Shown: positions 13,857 through 27,263 of the stretch, one piece after another | How positions within the stretch are numbered: position 1 is the stretch's first letter | How the letters are laid out: each line of letters starts with the position of its first letter | Assembly: GCA_946811695.1 (NCBI GenBank) | Contig: OX328123.1 | Span: forward strand, 17,450,213-17,514,212 | Origin: Gonocerus acuteangulatus | Taxonomy: Eukaryota; Arthropoda; Insecta; Hemiptera; Coreidae | DNA length: 64,000 bases | Direction of reading: 5' to 3' | Program-made: the position numbers and the translations under genes | The notes under the pieces: model-generated | The model's database searches: none | What the model was told of the DNA's origin: nothing | The model's input: only the letters and a program-made list of their open reading frames with translations

Positions 13857-13904
13857 CAGCAATCAGTAAAGATTGAAAATGAAAAATGCGTTTTTTCACA
13901 TTGG

Positions 13905-15122
13905 ATACTTTGCATTTGTATCGACGGTATGTATAATAGATGTGAGGGCTACCTTCCGCGAGTGATGTGTACTTTGCATTTGTATCGACGGTATGTATAA
14001 TAGATGTGAGGGCTACCTTCCGCGAGTAATGTGTACTTTGCATTTGTATCGACGGTATGTATAATAGATGTGAGGGCTACCTTCCGCGAGTAATGTGTAC
14101 TTTGCATTTGTATCGACGGTATGTATAATAGATGTGAGGGCTACCTTCCGCGAGTAATGTGTACTTTGCATTTGTATCGACGATATGTATAATAGATGTG
14201 AGGGCTACCTTCCGCGAGTAATGTGTACTTTGCATTTGTATCGACGGTATGTATAATAGATGTGAGGGCTACCTTCCGCGAGTAATGTGTACTTTGCATT
14301 TGTATCGACGGTATGTATAATTGATGTGAGGGCTACCTTCCGCGAGTAATGTGTACTTTGCATTTGTATCGACGGTATGTATAATAGATGTGAGGGCTAC
14401 CTTCCGCGAGTAATGTGTACTTTGCATTTGTATCGACGGTATGTATAATAGATGTGAGGGCTACCTTCCGCGAGTAATGTGTACTTTGCATTTGTATCGA
14501 CGGTATGTATAATAGATGTGAGGGCTACCTTCCGCGAGTAATGTGTACTTTGCATTTGTATCGACGGTATGTATAATAGATGTGAGGGCTACCTTCCGCG
14601 AGTAATGTGTACTTTGCATTTGTAGCGACGGTATGTATAATAGATGTGAGGGCTACCTTCCGCGAGTAATGTGTACTTTGCATTTGTATCGACGGTATGT
14701 ATAATAGATGTGAGGGCTACCTTCCGCGAGTAATGTGTACTTTGCATTTGTATCGACGGTATGTATAATAGATGTGAGGGCTACCTTCCGCGAGTAATGT
14801 GTACTTTGCATTTGTATCGACGGTATGTATAATAGATGTGAGGGCTACCTTCCGCGAGTAATGTGTACTTTGCATTTGTATCGACGGTATGTATAATAGA
14901 TGTGAGGGCTACCTTCCGCGAGTAATGTGTACTTTGCATTTGTATCGACGGTATGTATAATAGATGTGAGGGCTACCTTCCGCGAGTAATGTGTACTTTG
15001 CATTTGTATCGACGGTATGTATAATAGATGTGAGGGCTACCTTCCGCGAGTAATGTGTACTTTGCATTTGTATCGACGGTATGTATAATAGATGTGAGGG
15101 CTACCTTCCGCGAGTAATGTGT
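13905..15122. repeat. 64-bp satellite, about 19 copies
   Basis: Regular 64-bp period measured from successive TCGACGGTATG positions (13921, 13985, 14049 ... 15073). Copies are nearly identical, with only scattered single-base variants. Each unit holds a MITE terminus (TACTTTGCATTTGTATCGAC) plus about 35 bp of neighbouring sequence (GAGGGCTACCTTCCGCGAG). Confidence 0.95.
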
Positions 15123-15286
15123 ATAATTCTTGTGGCGTGTGTTAATTGTCTATCGTTTGTAGTTTGTTTGTTTAGAAAATATGGGGCGAAAAACCTCACG
15201 GTCGTCAGCGCCCTACTATGTTATTGCAACGCACAACTACTCATCCCACGTTCCCGGTGAAAGGGGTGCTTTCCTTAGGGAGTCAG

Positions 15287-15339
<53 letters not shown>

Positions 15340-15795
15340 TAAATATCTTTTCCACCTCTCTTTTTTATATTTATTTATTTTTTTTTATTTTTTTATTTTC
15401 CTTTTTAATTTTATTTTATTTATTTTTTTTTATCAAATTAGACCTTATACTTTGTATATATTTTTTGGCATATTATTTTTTTTTTCCTCACTTTCTGTTT
15501 AGGGGATTTTTTTCCCCCTTTCCTTCTTTTTTTTTCTTCCCCTCCTTTTTTTTCTTTTTTCCCCCTTTTCTTCCTTTTTTTTTTCCTCTTCCTTTTTTTT
15601 TTTCCTGACACACACACTCCCCGATATAGCTATTGTCAAAGTTCAAACATCTGTTAGTTTGTAGTATCTGTTAGTTATTGTTTTATCGTCGGAGCAACAT
15701 TACACACGGGCAAACATTTACTCAATAAATATAAATATATATGGATGGAATTGTATCCGTTCATTAAGCCAATATGTACTGCAGTAACTCGACAA
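15123..15795. other. Upstream region of gene 1: microsatellite and T/C-rich tract
   Basis: (TA)n at about 15292-15334, then about 250 bp of almost pure pyrimidines (15350-15605), then AT-rich sequence. No coding signal. Confidence 0.6.
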
Positions 15796-15836
15796 ATAAA
15801 TGTGTGCACAATTGTTCAGAGAGAATATATATATAA
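15796..15836 (+). promoter_or_regulatory. Gene 1 core promoter: conserved block plus TATA box
   Basis: The block from AAATGTGTGCACAATTGTTC to about 15825 is nearly the same as 41474-41503 upstream of gene 2. TATATATAAG at 15827-15836 lies 46 bp before the ATG, so transcription should start about 15-20 bp upstream of the ATG. Conservation between paralogues is the main support. Confidence 0.6.
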
Positions 15837-15872
15837 GTCCAATTATCATGTCTAACAATTGGCTCAATAAGA

Positions 15873-15984
15873 ATGGCGTTCACTCTACTTTCCCTGTTAT
15901 TCTGTGCCCTTGTAGCTGCCGTTTCTTCTAGAGCAGTTGAAGATGTGACTGCTCAGGCGGTTACAGATCTATATTTAGAAACTG
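15873..15984 (+). CDS. Gene 1 exon 1 (signal peptide)
   Basis: MAFTLLSLLFCALVAAVSS then an acidic linker. Ends ACTG|GTAAGC, phase 1. Confidence 0.85.
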
Positions 15985-18900
15985 GTAAGCACAAAGTGAA
16001 AGTTGCAAGATTTTTTTGTTATTTATGTAATTATCACTTAGGCTGCAATATATATCACATTGATACCCAGTGTAGGTTTCCTAAGTCAATAATATATCAA
16101 ATTGATATGCAGTTCACGGTTGAGACCCAAATTGTCCTCCTACAACTAAACTGATTGGAAAACATACCAGCATGTCTTTTGAATAAATTTGACACACATG
16201 TCTTTGTTGTTATTGTTATTAAATTACATTGATAATTATTTAACAAAATCCGATTGGCATGGAGGAAGTTTTATTAATATTGTGGCTGGAAAAGGTCTCT
16301 GTGTCTATCAATTTGATACCCAAGACTAAGGGTTAAATATAAGTCAAAACTATCACAAATTTCCTAACAAAAAAAATGTATCTTTATCTCAATTATTTAA
16401 TAATTGCAAAATTATTTCTCGAAATTGTAATAATTTTTCCATTGCCATGAATAGAATTTATTTACGAAGTGTTAGATATGCACAACAAGATTCTGAACTG
16501 GAATAAAATGCATACAAGACGTTCGATTCTCAAAGAGAATATAATATTTTTTAATAATTAATGTTTATTTAAAATCTGTGCAATTCAAGATACAATAATT
16601 ATAATTAAATGTGCTCGCTTATGGGTTAATACTAACCTGTAACTTTTTTTTTAGCGTTTCCTTTTTTATGAGCGTAAATTCTTCCTTAACTAATCAAAAA
16701 TAATATCCAAGGGTATTTATGTGGCGAAACAGTTTTTAAATGAGCAAACGATTGTTCCCCGATACATTTCAAAAATGAAAACCCTTTTATTTATCTTTAT
16801 TGCCAGAAATTATGAAAAAAATTAAAACTTTTCGATACATAAAACTTTAAATTCGATCTTCACAAAACTATGTTTTTCTAATCGGCCGATAGGCAAGCTC
16901 TTTCAATATTCACCCGATCAACTTCAAATTTTAACGGAAGATTCCTAATGATATTTCCTAGTAAATTACGTAAGGATTTTCTCTTTCATTGACTTATGAC
17001 GATTTTATGACCGATTTTCAATGGATTCTGTAATACAAAATGAAGAATTGTTCACAACGTTTTAAAAAATGAATTCGATTTGACCTAGTTTTTTGTTCTA
17101 GATTAAAAATAACCGCCTGCAGACTATCACCCGTGAAAACAAAGTGTTTTTACTTGTCAGACAGAGCGCCGCCATTTTGTTTTCGAAGAATTCAAACTTT
17201 TTTTTGCTGGTTATTTTAACAACCCATATAAAACCTATTATAAAAGAATTGAAAAATATTGATTTATTATTTATCCTTAAATTGGAGAAAATTACTTTAA
17301 TTTTGACCACAATAGGTAGTTTATTTATTTATTTTATGTACATTTTAACAACCTTGCTCCGCTACAAGGTTATACAGCATTACAAGGTATAAATAATTCT
17401 TTAAAATTAGACAAATATTACCGGTAGTATTACCGCTTAATTGTACGAGCTAATGAACAGAAAATAGTATTTGGAAGAAGACATTCTTTGTTAACCTTTT
17501 CCGTACCGTGGACTTGTACAGCAGTCGAGAGCGGTCGGGACCTGTGTACCTTGGACATGTGTAGAAGTCGAAGGAAGACGGGACCCACGTACCGTGGACT
17601 TGTACAGCAGTCGAGAGCTCGGCGTATCTCTCGCATTCTTTCTCTTCTCATTTCTCGACATTAGTGCTATCTTGCGTTACCCTATTGTATTTCTCGTATT
17701 CCTGCCTATTACTAGATGGCATTTGAATAAAGTTTTTGGTCGTTTTAAGTCGAATTACATTAAAAATAAATGTAATATTCAATTGATAAGATTAATATAT
17801 TACGTATTTAATTGAATAATACATTAAATTAACTGTAAATATTTATAATAATCCTTTTGTTTTTGTAAATACGTTTTATACAAAAAATAAATATAAAATA
17901 AGTTTTTAGCTCCGCCAGTGTACAAAGTCACGGATCAAAAAGGAAGATGGGAAACTCTTTGCCGTAGTTATGGAGTATATTATTCCCTTGCTTATTATTC
18001 ATAAAATAAAGGGCAAATGATAAACAGAAAAACCTTCTTTTTTTGTGCCTATATAATATAACTTTTTTATAGCTTATTTTTAAACAAAGTTATTCAACTT
18101 AAAAATAATTATTGAAACGCCAAACTAATTCAACATAAATAAAAATTAATAATCAGTGTAACCAAAATAAAAATAAAAATTATAAAAGACGAGTTTTACT
18201 ACGGCGAGGAGATCGCTGAAAGTCGAGGCGCTGTGACCGAGAGTAGGAAAAGTATCCCGTACAGGGCGACCGGAGCCGGGTGCGAGTATCCCGTACAGGA
18301 GAACCCGTCTCCTTGCGGCTCTTTGCGTATGGAAAGGGTTAACCAAATACAAAATCAGCCCCGCGTAAAGCGTTCACCCCTGGCCAAATGAATGCTCCCC
18401 TAACCCGCACAGCTCCCGTGTTTTGAATGTAGCCATGGAAAGCATCCTAGGAAAGGGATTACCTTAGGATTTGGGTAGATTGACAATTTAGAATGAGAGT
18501 TTAGAAATTGAGGTCGTTATGTAGGCTTTAGTAGGATGCATTGAAAGATATATTGACTATTCTACAAAGAACTTTGGATTGGATTGTTTGTACTTGTTGT
18601 ATAAATAATCCATTAAATGTTGATAATTGTTTCTGAAAAAATAATAAAATGTGAACTGAATCTTTTGAGAAATTTTCCCCGACAATATCTACCTTTGTTA
18701 ATGTAATTTTGGTTTCCAAAAATAGGCATAAAAACAAAAAATGATATATTTCAAGTTAAAAATAAAATGACCTAAATACAATTCATTTAAATAACACGTG
18801 TTTTATAAAACTTGATGCGGGACGATAATCGTTCTGGTTATCAAAAATATAAGAAAATCATATCAGAAAAATAAAAAACAAAACAAAAAAAAAAAAACCT

Positions 18901-21900
18901 TGCTCCATAAATATCTGAGTTATTAAAATTGGCAGTAAATGTTATTTAATTTCTTTTCGTTACAATCCGTTGATTACGAGGGGAGGTTTACTCCGTACCC
19001 AAATTACCAATTTGCTCGTACTGGTCGTAATTTCTGTTGTATTTTAACGAAATTCGGTATACGCCGTGGGTATATTATGAGAATGAAGTGTCGTAACAAT
19101 GAACCAAAATGGCTCATTATAATTTGGGGTTTACTCTGTATTAGGTTCAAATTGAATTACCTCCATACAAGCATTGGTTGTAACTTCTACCACTAGGAGC
19201 GCTATGGACGCTGTATCCGGCTTCTCCTCTAAATTGAATCAGCTGTTTATTGGAAATGTAAGGCATTTTAAACCAATTTTTCAGGAATACATTGTACACT
19301 AACCATAATGTGATGAAAGTGATTAGTTAAGCAGCTTCTGCGCGACACTTTTTATGAACGAAACACTAAAAACAGTTACTAAATAGTTACTCTAAACTAT
19401 GCCACAAGGAACAAAACTTAAATCAGCAACATGAAATTTAAAAATCCAATATTAATATTTTAAAAAAAAACTAACTAAAAATATGTCTTGTTTTAGCTAC
19501 CAATTCTTCTGTTGAATTTAAAGCTGGAGGTTGCAGCATTAATGTTAACCAAGATCTTCCAAAGAAGAATGAGCCTTTACTCCTTGGTGGAGGAAATTCG
19601 CTGCTTCTACCTGCGGTACAGGGTGGGGGAGGATTCATATGGTTAAGGGAAGGAGAGGTTGGCAATTATATAATATATTATTATTTTCCAATAGAAATAG
19701 TTTATAATGTTTGTGTTATAATTATAATAATATGTGAAAAGATTTTTCTTGATTAAGACATTCTGGAATCATTTCCATTTGGAGCTCAGATTTGGAGGTA
19801 TTGTCTTCCATGTGGACTTATCTAAAAAATAATAATAATAATGACAATAATATTGAGAGGAGATCTTAGACTGTTGGCAGTGTGAAGGTAGATTTTGTCA
19901 GGGTTCAGCTTAAATTATAACATAAATGGAGACACACAGAAACAGATATAAAATAATTAAGTAAAATGAATGAATATAGACTTACCGATTAGAGAAAGGA
20001 GAACTATGTCTTACGGATGTGTTTTTGAGTGGAAATGAACTGAACTTTAACGTGGTTTGGAGTACATAAAAATGTATATTGATGGAAAACATTTTCAATT
20101 TAATGAGATGAAAATAGCTTAGCTCTAGAAGTGATTAGGAGACAAGGATTGGTTAGGGTTCGGCAAAGAGAAAACGTCAGATTTCTAGAATAATCTATAT
20201 TTTGAATGTTCTGTGGCAGCCGTATTAAGCAATAAGCGCCTGGATGATGGAGAACGACCAAAAATCACTTACATTCTAGCTTTCTTCATACTCTGGCATT
20301 CATTTCTGACGGATGCTGGCAAAGAGCAGGCCAAAACGTTCAATTGGTCGTGATCAAGAACAGAAGACCAACCGCAACCTTCCTTGTCTTTGTGAGCGAA
20401 GTCTCCAATACAAACTTTTTGGACCATCGCTTTACAATCTATTTAAAACACTTTTTTCCCCTGTATTGCTGTATAGCTCAGAAAGTCGGAAAATCAGTAT
20501 AAGCAGATAACGAAACTAAAGTATCCGAGACAACCTAGGTGTGAGGCCAGTAAAATATACTCTCCGGGAACGCTAGCTAAAGTGGTTCGGTCATGTTAGT
20601 CGTATGGGAGACGACAGGAAAGTGAAGTGGCCGATGGAGGCAAAACTGTAAGGTAAGCGACCAGTAGGCAGGCCAAGAAATACTTATGAAAGCCATATCG
20701 AAAAGTTCTGTGCCAGTTCTGTGCCAGACGCCAAAAGAATGGCTCAGGATACACAGCTTTTCAAGAGATGGGTCGAGGCTAATCCACTCCACGCTTAAGG
20801 GCACAAAGCAGAGAGAGAATGTAGAAAATCGCTCTGCCATCACTGATGCTTCCTTTGCCCTAAAGAACATTGGTGTTACGCTCGGTTTGAGCACCACATA
20901 GACTATCAAGAAAATCTTGCTGTGAATTTCAGATGTTTTAATCATAGAGTATGTAACACGAACTAAGCTACTCTTTAAGGAAAAACAACATCAATAACCA
21001 TTGTTTATAATCCATTAACTTGACTTTAGATTATGTTTGTTTACTGGGCTAGACTTTCCCTAAACAAAATGAATATTCAAAACCTGCCTCATTTTTGCAC
21101 CAACCTAAGACTAAATTCCTGAATATAATTGTGTAGTATGTCAGATTTTTCAGTTAGCCTAGTTTCGTCTAAAAATGTAACCTTTATTACTTTGTGGCTT
21201 TTGCATTTGCAGGAAATCACCGTCGCTTGTCCAGGATTCAGGAACACCATTGGATCAACCAGACAGCCAGTGAGCAAAGCAGCCTGTAGATTTGGCTCGA
21301 CGCTATCTGTAAACGGACGTAACGTGAATGCAATAAGTCTTGACTGCACCGGTCGAGCACAGGCTGAGTCAAGAGTCACTCAAAGACCTTGTGCCAATGG
21401 AAAGGGCGTTATTGTAGAACTTGGATTCCAGGTAACATTATACACAAATCAAATCTAATTTAAACCATGAATTCGAATGTATTTAGACTAACTGCTTCAT
21501 TTCCAATATAACACTATTCGAGGGTCCCACCTGCAGCAGAGATTTTTCTCATTCACGGCCCGTTGGGAAAATTTCCCGCTGCACCATGGATGTCGGCGAT
21601 AATAGCCCAAATGACGGAGCGCCTTTAAAAGAAAAACGGTTTTCGATTTTTAATGTTTGACGTACAAACTACTAGATACACGTAATCAGACGAACACCGG
21701 ACGGAAGGATCTGCGTCATCTTAGCATAATCCTTCTTCCCAGTGTGATTTGAATAGCTTATGAGAGAAACACTTAATCCATTGGAGGCTGTAAACCACTT
21801 TTGTGCCACGAAGCTAGGATTTCTTCGCTTAGAAATTGAAAGCCACCGCTGTAGCAGCGTTTGGCGGTATCTGGTGGTACGTTTTATAAGCTCTATTCAC

Positions 21901-23257
21901 TCTTGTATCCACTGGAGTTAAAAAAAAAATGTATTTTGAGCTTATTCAATGGGGTTCTTACTGCTTTCGGTCCCTTTGCATAGTTCGGATCCCTCTGAAG
22001 AGCCTTATTTGTGTTTTACAGGGCGATGTGTACATAGAGATAGATGAAGTTCCGTAGATATCAGGGGCTTATAATTTCCGTTGGAGGGGGGGGGCTGGGA
22101 CCACCGGGCGATTTGGGGGATATAGAATACTAACAACCTAAAACTTGGAATAGTTAGCCAACTAAAATGCCATTACACCCCAAAAGAATATTATTTTTTT
22201 TGAACTATGTGATAACGTCAAGATATTTTACTTGATATTATATAAGTGGGTAATATCTCTGACATAAAGTGTTCCAAAGAATGTTTTCCTGGTGGCATCA
22301 TCTCCTGGGAATGCCTGAAAGTGAGCTGCCACGTATTGTTTACTCAGGCCTGGTGAAAATGTTAGGAGTTTTTGATATTCCGTATAATTGAGCGGGCATG
22401 ATGAAAGCTAGCCTCTCAACACTTGGATGCAATGACATATGGGAAAGGCAGTCAATACAGACCAGTGAATCTAAAAGGAGCATCCTTGAAAAATCACAAA
22501 ATTCTCTAACAAGTAAAGACATAAATAACATTTTAAATAGTTCATTCAGCCAAATCTACAGACTCCTGTGTCCTTTTACTCTTTTCGGTCCCTGCTTGAA
22601 CACAAACCTCAAAATAAAGTCTCTCCGCTTGATAACTCAGATTCGACTAGCTGGACATCATCATACAAAATTATTTTATAACCACTATAAACATACTTTC
22701 ATAGCATCTGAGCCATGCCCGTTATGTAAAGCTGATACAAATACAGTATTACATCTGTTACTCAACTGCCCAATCCTCTAGTGTCTTAGATTAAAATACA
22801 TCCCGATGGTTTGCAGCTGTGCAAGACCAACTAATAAGTCTTCTTACTGCAGAAAAGGAAGAACTAAATAATTTATTAACATTTATAGACAAAAGTTTGC
22901 AGCTCAGGAGATTATTGTCAATATAGGCTTACCTTTAATTTTGTAATCATAAGACATTTTTTTTTACCTGAAATTATACATGTATGTATCACTTTTATAT
23001 AGTTTTTTTTCTTTTGGTTATTTTTTACTTACAGACATTTTTTGATTCAAGTTTCTGTTTGTTTCTTTGTCACTATATTTAGAAAATATTTAATTTAGTT
23101 GAGGAGCTAGTCTAAAGAATTATTTAGAATAATTTATTTGTATATATTGGTATTTCACCTTGTATATTGTAAGGAATTATGAATCGTATATACTTTTTTT
23201 TATTATTATAAGGGTCAACCCTTGCTATAAATACTTTTGTATTAAAAGCAATAAATA

Positions 23258-23319
<62 letters not shown>

Positions 23320-23445
23320 ATATCTCTGGAATCGGAAGACATCTTTCCACCATGAAACTTGCTTGGAAACTGGCTTGACCAACTCCATGCTTAGCCTGAT
23401 TTAGTTAAATTCACCTGATTGGCTAGTTCCGAACAATAGGGTCTT

Positions 23446-23519
<74 letters not shown>

Positions 23520-26500
23520 CTGAAACATAATCTCTCTTTTGTGTAATTACATCAGTCAAAAAGAAGGTTCCAGCTCATAATTATTGTTAAGATTGGCCGG
23601 AATTATCAAACATATATTTATATATATTGGTCAGAATATATACTTATACTCATGCATACACACATATCATTTACATGTCCCAATTCTAATTTTATCAATC
23701 CGTTCTCTATAAATATGAAAATACCTTCACAGGCTGTGGGATGGATGAAGTTGGTAGAAGTCTGCCACAATCTTGCTCAGAGCAGTTCTTATTATTCCAC
23801 TCATACAATTTATGGATCCAGAATGGACGGGAAAGTTTACCGAAAAACCGCAAGACCTGGTTTCGCCCGGGGTGGAGCTCCGCTTTACACTGGACTAAAT
23901 CCGGATGCGGCATATAATCAGGTAACGACTACTAATAAATTCAGACATTTTATTTCTGTACTTTGAGATATGTTCTGTTATATTTCCAAATAACCCTCAT
24001 AATGTGCTGAAATTTTTGGTGAAACGATTAAATTCGTAAATGAATTCCTCATAGCAGTCCAGGCAACGGATGCTTAAAAACAGCTATAGGTGGAAATTTT
24101 TGGAACACAATTTTTGACTTCGTAACTTTGTTTGGGCTGGATAGGAGGTGAACATATCAAAAGTCCTCGCCCGTAGCCTTTGTGCAGGGGGGGTTTAGAA
24201 GGTCTCATTTTTCGGGTTTTCACTTGTATCTCGGAAACCCTGCATCCTGACCACTCTATAACAAATGAAACCTCATTAAATATGCTACAAGTTCAACTCA
24301 CTAAAGTTTGTCGAGATATCTTTAGGTTTTGAAATATCCGCTCTTGAATGTCTGTCATTTTGGGAAAAAACACTTTTTTCTATTCTCGACCGGATATCTC
24401 CCCCCAAAAAAATGACGTTTATAGGGTTGTAGAACATTCCATTTCCTTCAAGAATATATATAGCTTTACTATTTTATGTATTTTCCTTCAAACGTGAAAA
24501 CAGTTTTAGTTTTCATCATGGTATCTGGCGACAACTGTCGACCAATGAACCTTTCAATTTCTCACCAATTCCAGTGAATGTATTGTCCAAAATATACTCC
24601 ATTATGTAAATATAGTGAGTACTGGACGTATAAATAGCACAAAATATATAATTTTGGGCCCACTGACCAGTTATTCACACTCAATTAGATAAAATATTGT
24701 CCAATTTATTGGCAATGGTTTTGCTAAGACCATGTGAGTGCGTATATAACGTTTGAAAGAAAATACATAAAATAGTAAAGTAATATATATTATTGAAGCG
24801 AATGGAATGCTCTACAACCCTATAAACGGCATTTATTTTTTGGGTTCATCGTTGAAGAGATATCCGGTCGAGAATAGAAAAAAGTGTGTTTTTTCCCAAA
24901 ATTACAGACATTCAAGAGCGGATATTTCGAAAACTAAAGATATCTCGAAAAACTTTATTGAGTTCAACGTGTAGAATATTTAATCAGCTTTCATTTGTTA
25001 TAGCATGGTCATGTCGCTAGGACGCAGGGTTTCCGAGATATAAGTGAAAACCTGAAAAATGGGACCTTCTAACCCCCCCCCCCCCCGCGCAAAGGCTACG
25101 GGCGAGGACTTTTGATATATTCACCTCCTATCCAGCCCAAAGAAAGTTACGAAGTCCAAAATTGTGTTCCAGAAATTTCCATCTATAACTGTTCGTTGCC
25201 TGGACGATAGTGAAAGTTTTCATTTTACAATGAAACGGAAGATTCTCCCTGAAACTTTAAATTTCCCATAAAATCTCTTGAATTTATTTCATTCAAGCTA
25301 ACTCTAGCTGAGTGGGCTTCATTAAACACGGATTTACGCCGATAAGAAATTATTTTAGCAAGGATAAATTTAAGCATCAATCGTATGGCGCAAAAGAAAA
25401 GGAAGTACGGGAAACTGATGGGCAGAATTCGATGCCCGACAGATGTTGATCTGTCAGATTCGAAATTAGACAGATCAACATATTCTGACAATACATAACT
25501 TGTGAAAAGATATGGACGGAAATTGACACAATATTAATATTTTAAAAATACAATAATATTTGTAATAAAATTTCTCAGGAGAAAGTTTTAAAATAATTAA
25601 TTCTAAAACATGTTTTGGTGAGTGGAATGAACTTGAACTTTCAAAGCACTGAAAGTATTTTTGAACCAAGTTTTATAAAAATGGGTCCATTTTAAAGCCG
25701 GCTAAAGAGTGAACAGATATACATTACATACATGTATAGTTTTGAACACCCTGTATATGTATATATACATTTACAGGGTGTTCAAAACTCGATTGACACC
25801 CCCCATTTTCCCACAATTTTTGAAATTTGAAAACCAAACTTGGTGGGTCTTAACGTGGTCAAATGAACTTTCTAATGCACGACTCCTCAACTTTCTCCAG
25901 TTCTTCTCTAGAGACCCTAACTCTGGAATCACCAATAGCAAGGGGTTACTTTTATGACGGATTATTGTAGAGAATTGAATTTTATGTCGATTTTATATTT
26001 GTCAATTTTTCGCTAAAGCCCACCAATGAGCAACAAATTTCCAAAAACCTATATAACCCTTGGTTTTCGTCACTTTTCTGACAATTACGTAGAAAATATG
26101 CCCGTAATGAAAAAAGTAGTTGATATAAACGTTGTAGAGGACTAAACTTACTTTCCAAAAAGTACCTTTAAATGCCTAAAATGTTAATACGAATGGAGCA
26201 AAACACACCTTTGTTTTTGAAGTTTTCAGAAAAGTTTATTATCAAAGTGATCTACGCTTCAGTAAAACTTAATAAACATTTCCTAAACTATTTTTGCTCC
26301 ACCTAGTTTTGGATTTAAGAACGTTTGAAGAAAAAATCAAATTCAATTACTTTATAAAGGCATTAAAATAATAAATTTAAAACAATAGAACTCACCTAAT
26401 GATTAGAATTTCGTAGTAATTATTTTTGTGTTGGACGAGTTTTTTTTTTGTTTTTTACTGTGTCTTGACATCTAGGCCATTAGTGCCGACATCCAGGGTG

Positions 26501-27207
26501 AAGCGAGGAATTTTCCCAACGAGCTGTGAGGTGAGAAAATTCCTCTCGCCGCACATTGGGACCAAACTACTTTTCGAGTTTCAAAAAGGCTACAGCCTCC
26601 AAATCTTAACCGATTTCAATGATTTTTTTTTAAATGAAAGCTAATACAATTTAGTTTTTTGTTTCTTCTGTTTATTAAATTCCGTGTAAATAATTCACAA
26701 ACTTTTAAAATCAAACATAAAATAATATTTTATTTTTCATCTAACTTAATATCAGCACTGATTTCGTTGAAATTAAACATTCAAACTGATTAGACTTGGA
26801 AAAAATCAAAATTTATTATCAACTCATTCAAAAATCACATTATTTCAATAATTCTATTTGTTGAATTATGATAAATTTACGTTTTAAAGACGTCAGTCTG
26901 ATTTTTTCCAAGTCTAATCAGGGTTTGAATGTTTAATTTCAAGGATATCAGTGCTGATATTAAGTCAGATGAAAAATAAAATATTATTTTATGTTTGATT
27001 GTAAAAGTTTGTGAATTATTAAGTATGTATTCAAATTGGCTAAGATATGGAGGCTGTAGCCTTTTTGAAACACGAAAAGTAGTTTGGCCCCACTGTGCGG
27101 CAACAGGAATTTTCGCATCCCACGGCTCGTTGGGAAAATTCCTCGCTGCACCCTGGATGTCGGCACTAATGGCCCACATGTCAAAGCGCCGTAAAAAAGA
27201 AAAATAG

Positions 27208-27263
<56 letters not shown>

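Larger units (their letters stand above)
12291..13927 (-). mobile_element. 254-bp-family MITE split by LINE and SINE insertions
   Basis: The ends ATCGTCGATACAAATGC (12291) and GCATTTGTATCGACGG (to about 13927) are the inverted termini of the MITE found intact at 33722 and 46852. The interior segments are in order but separated: 12291-12390, about 13410-13511 and 13857-13927. A LINE fragment and a SINE fill the gaps. Confidence 0.75.

Noticed and set aside
13905..15122. Regular repeats that could look like a CRISPR array
   Set aside because: The whole 64-bp unit is repeated with no variable spacers, and the setting is a eukaryotic genome. It is a satellite.
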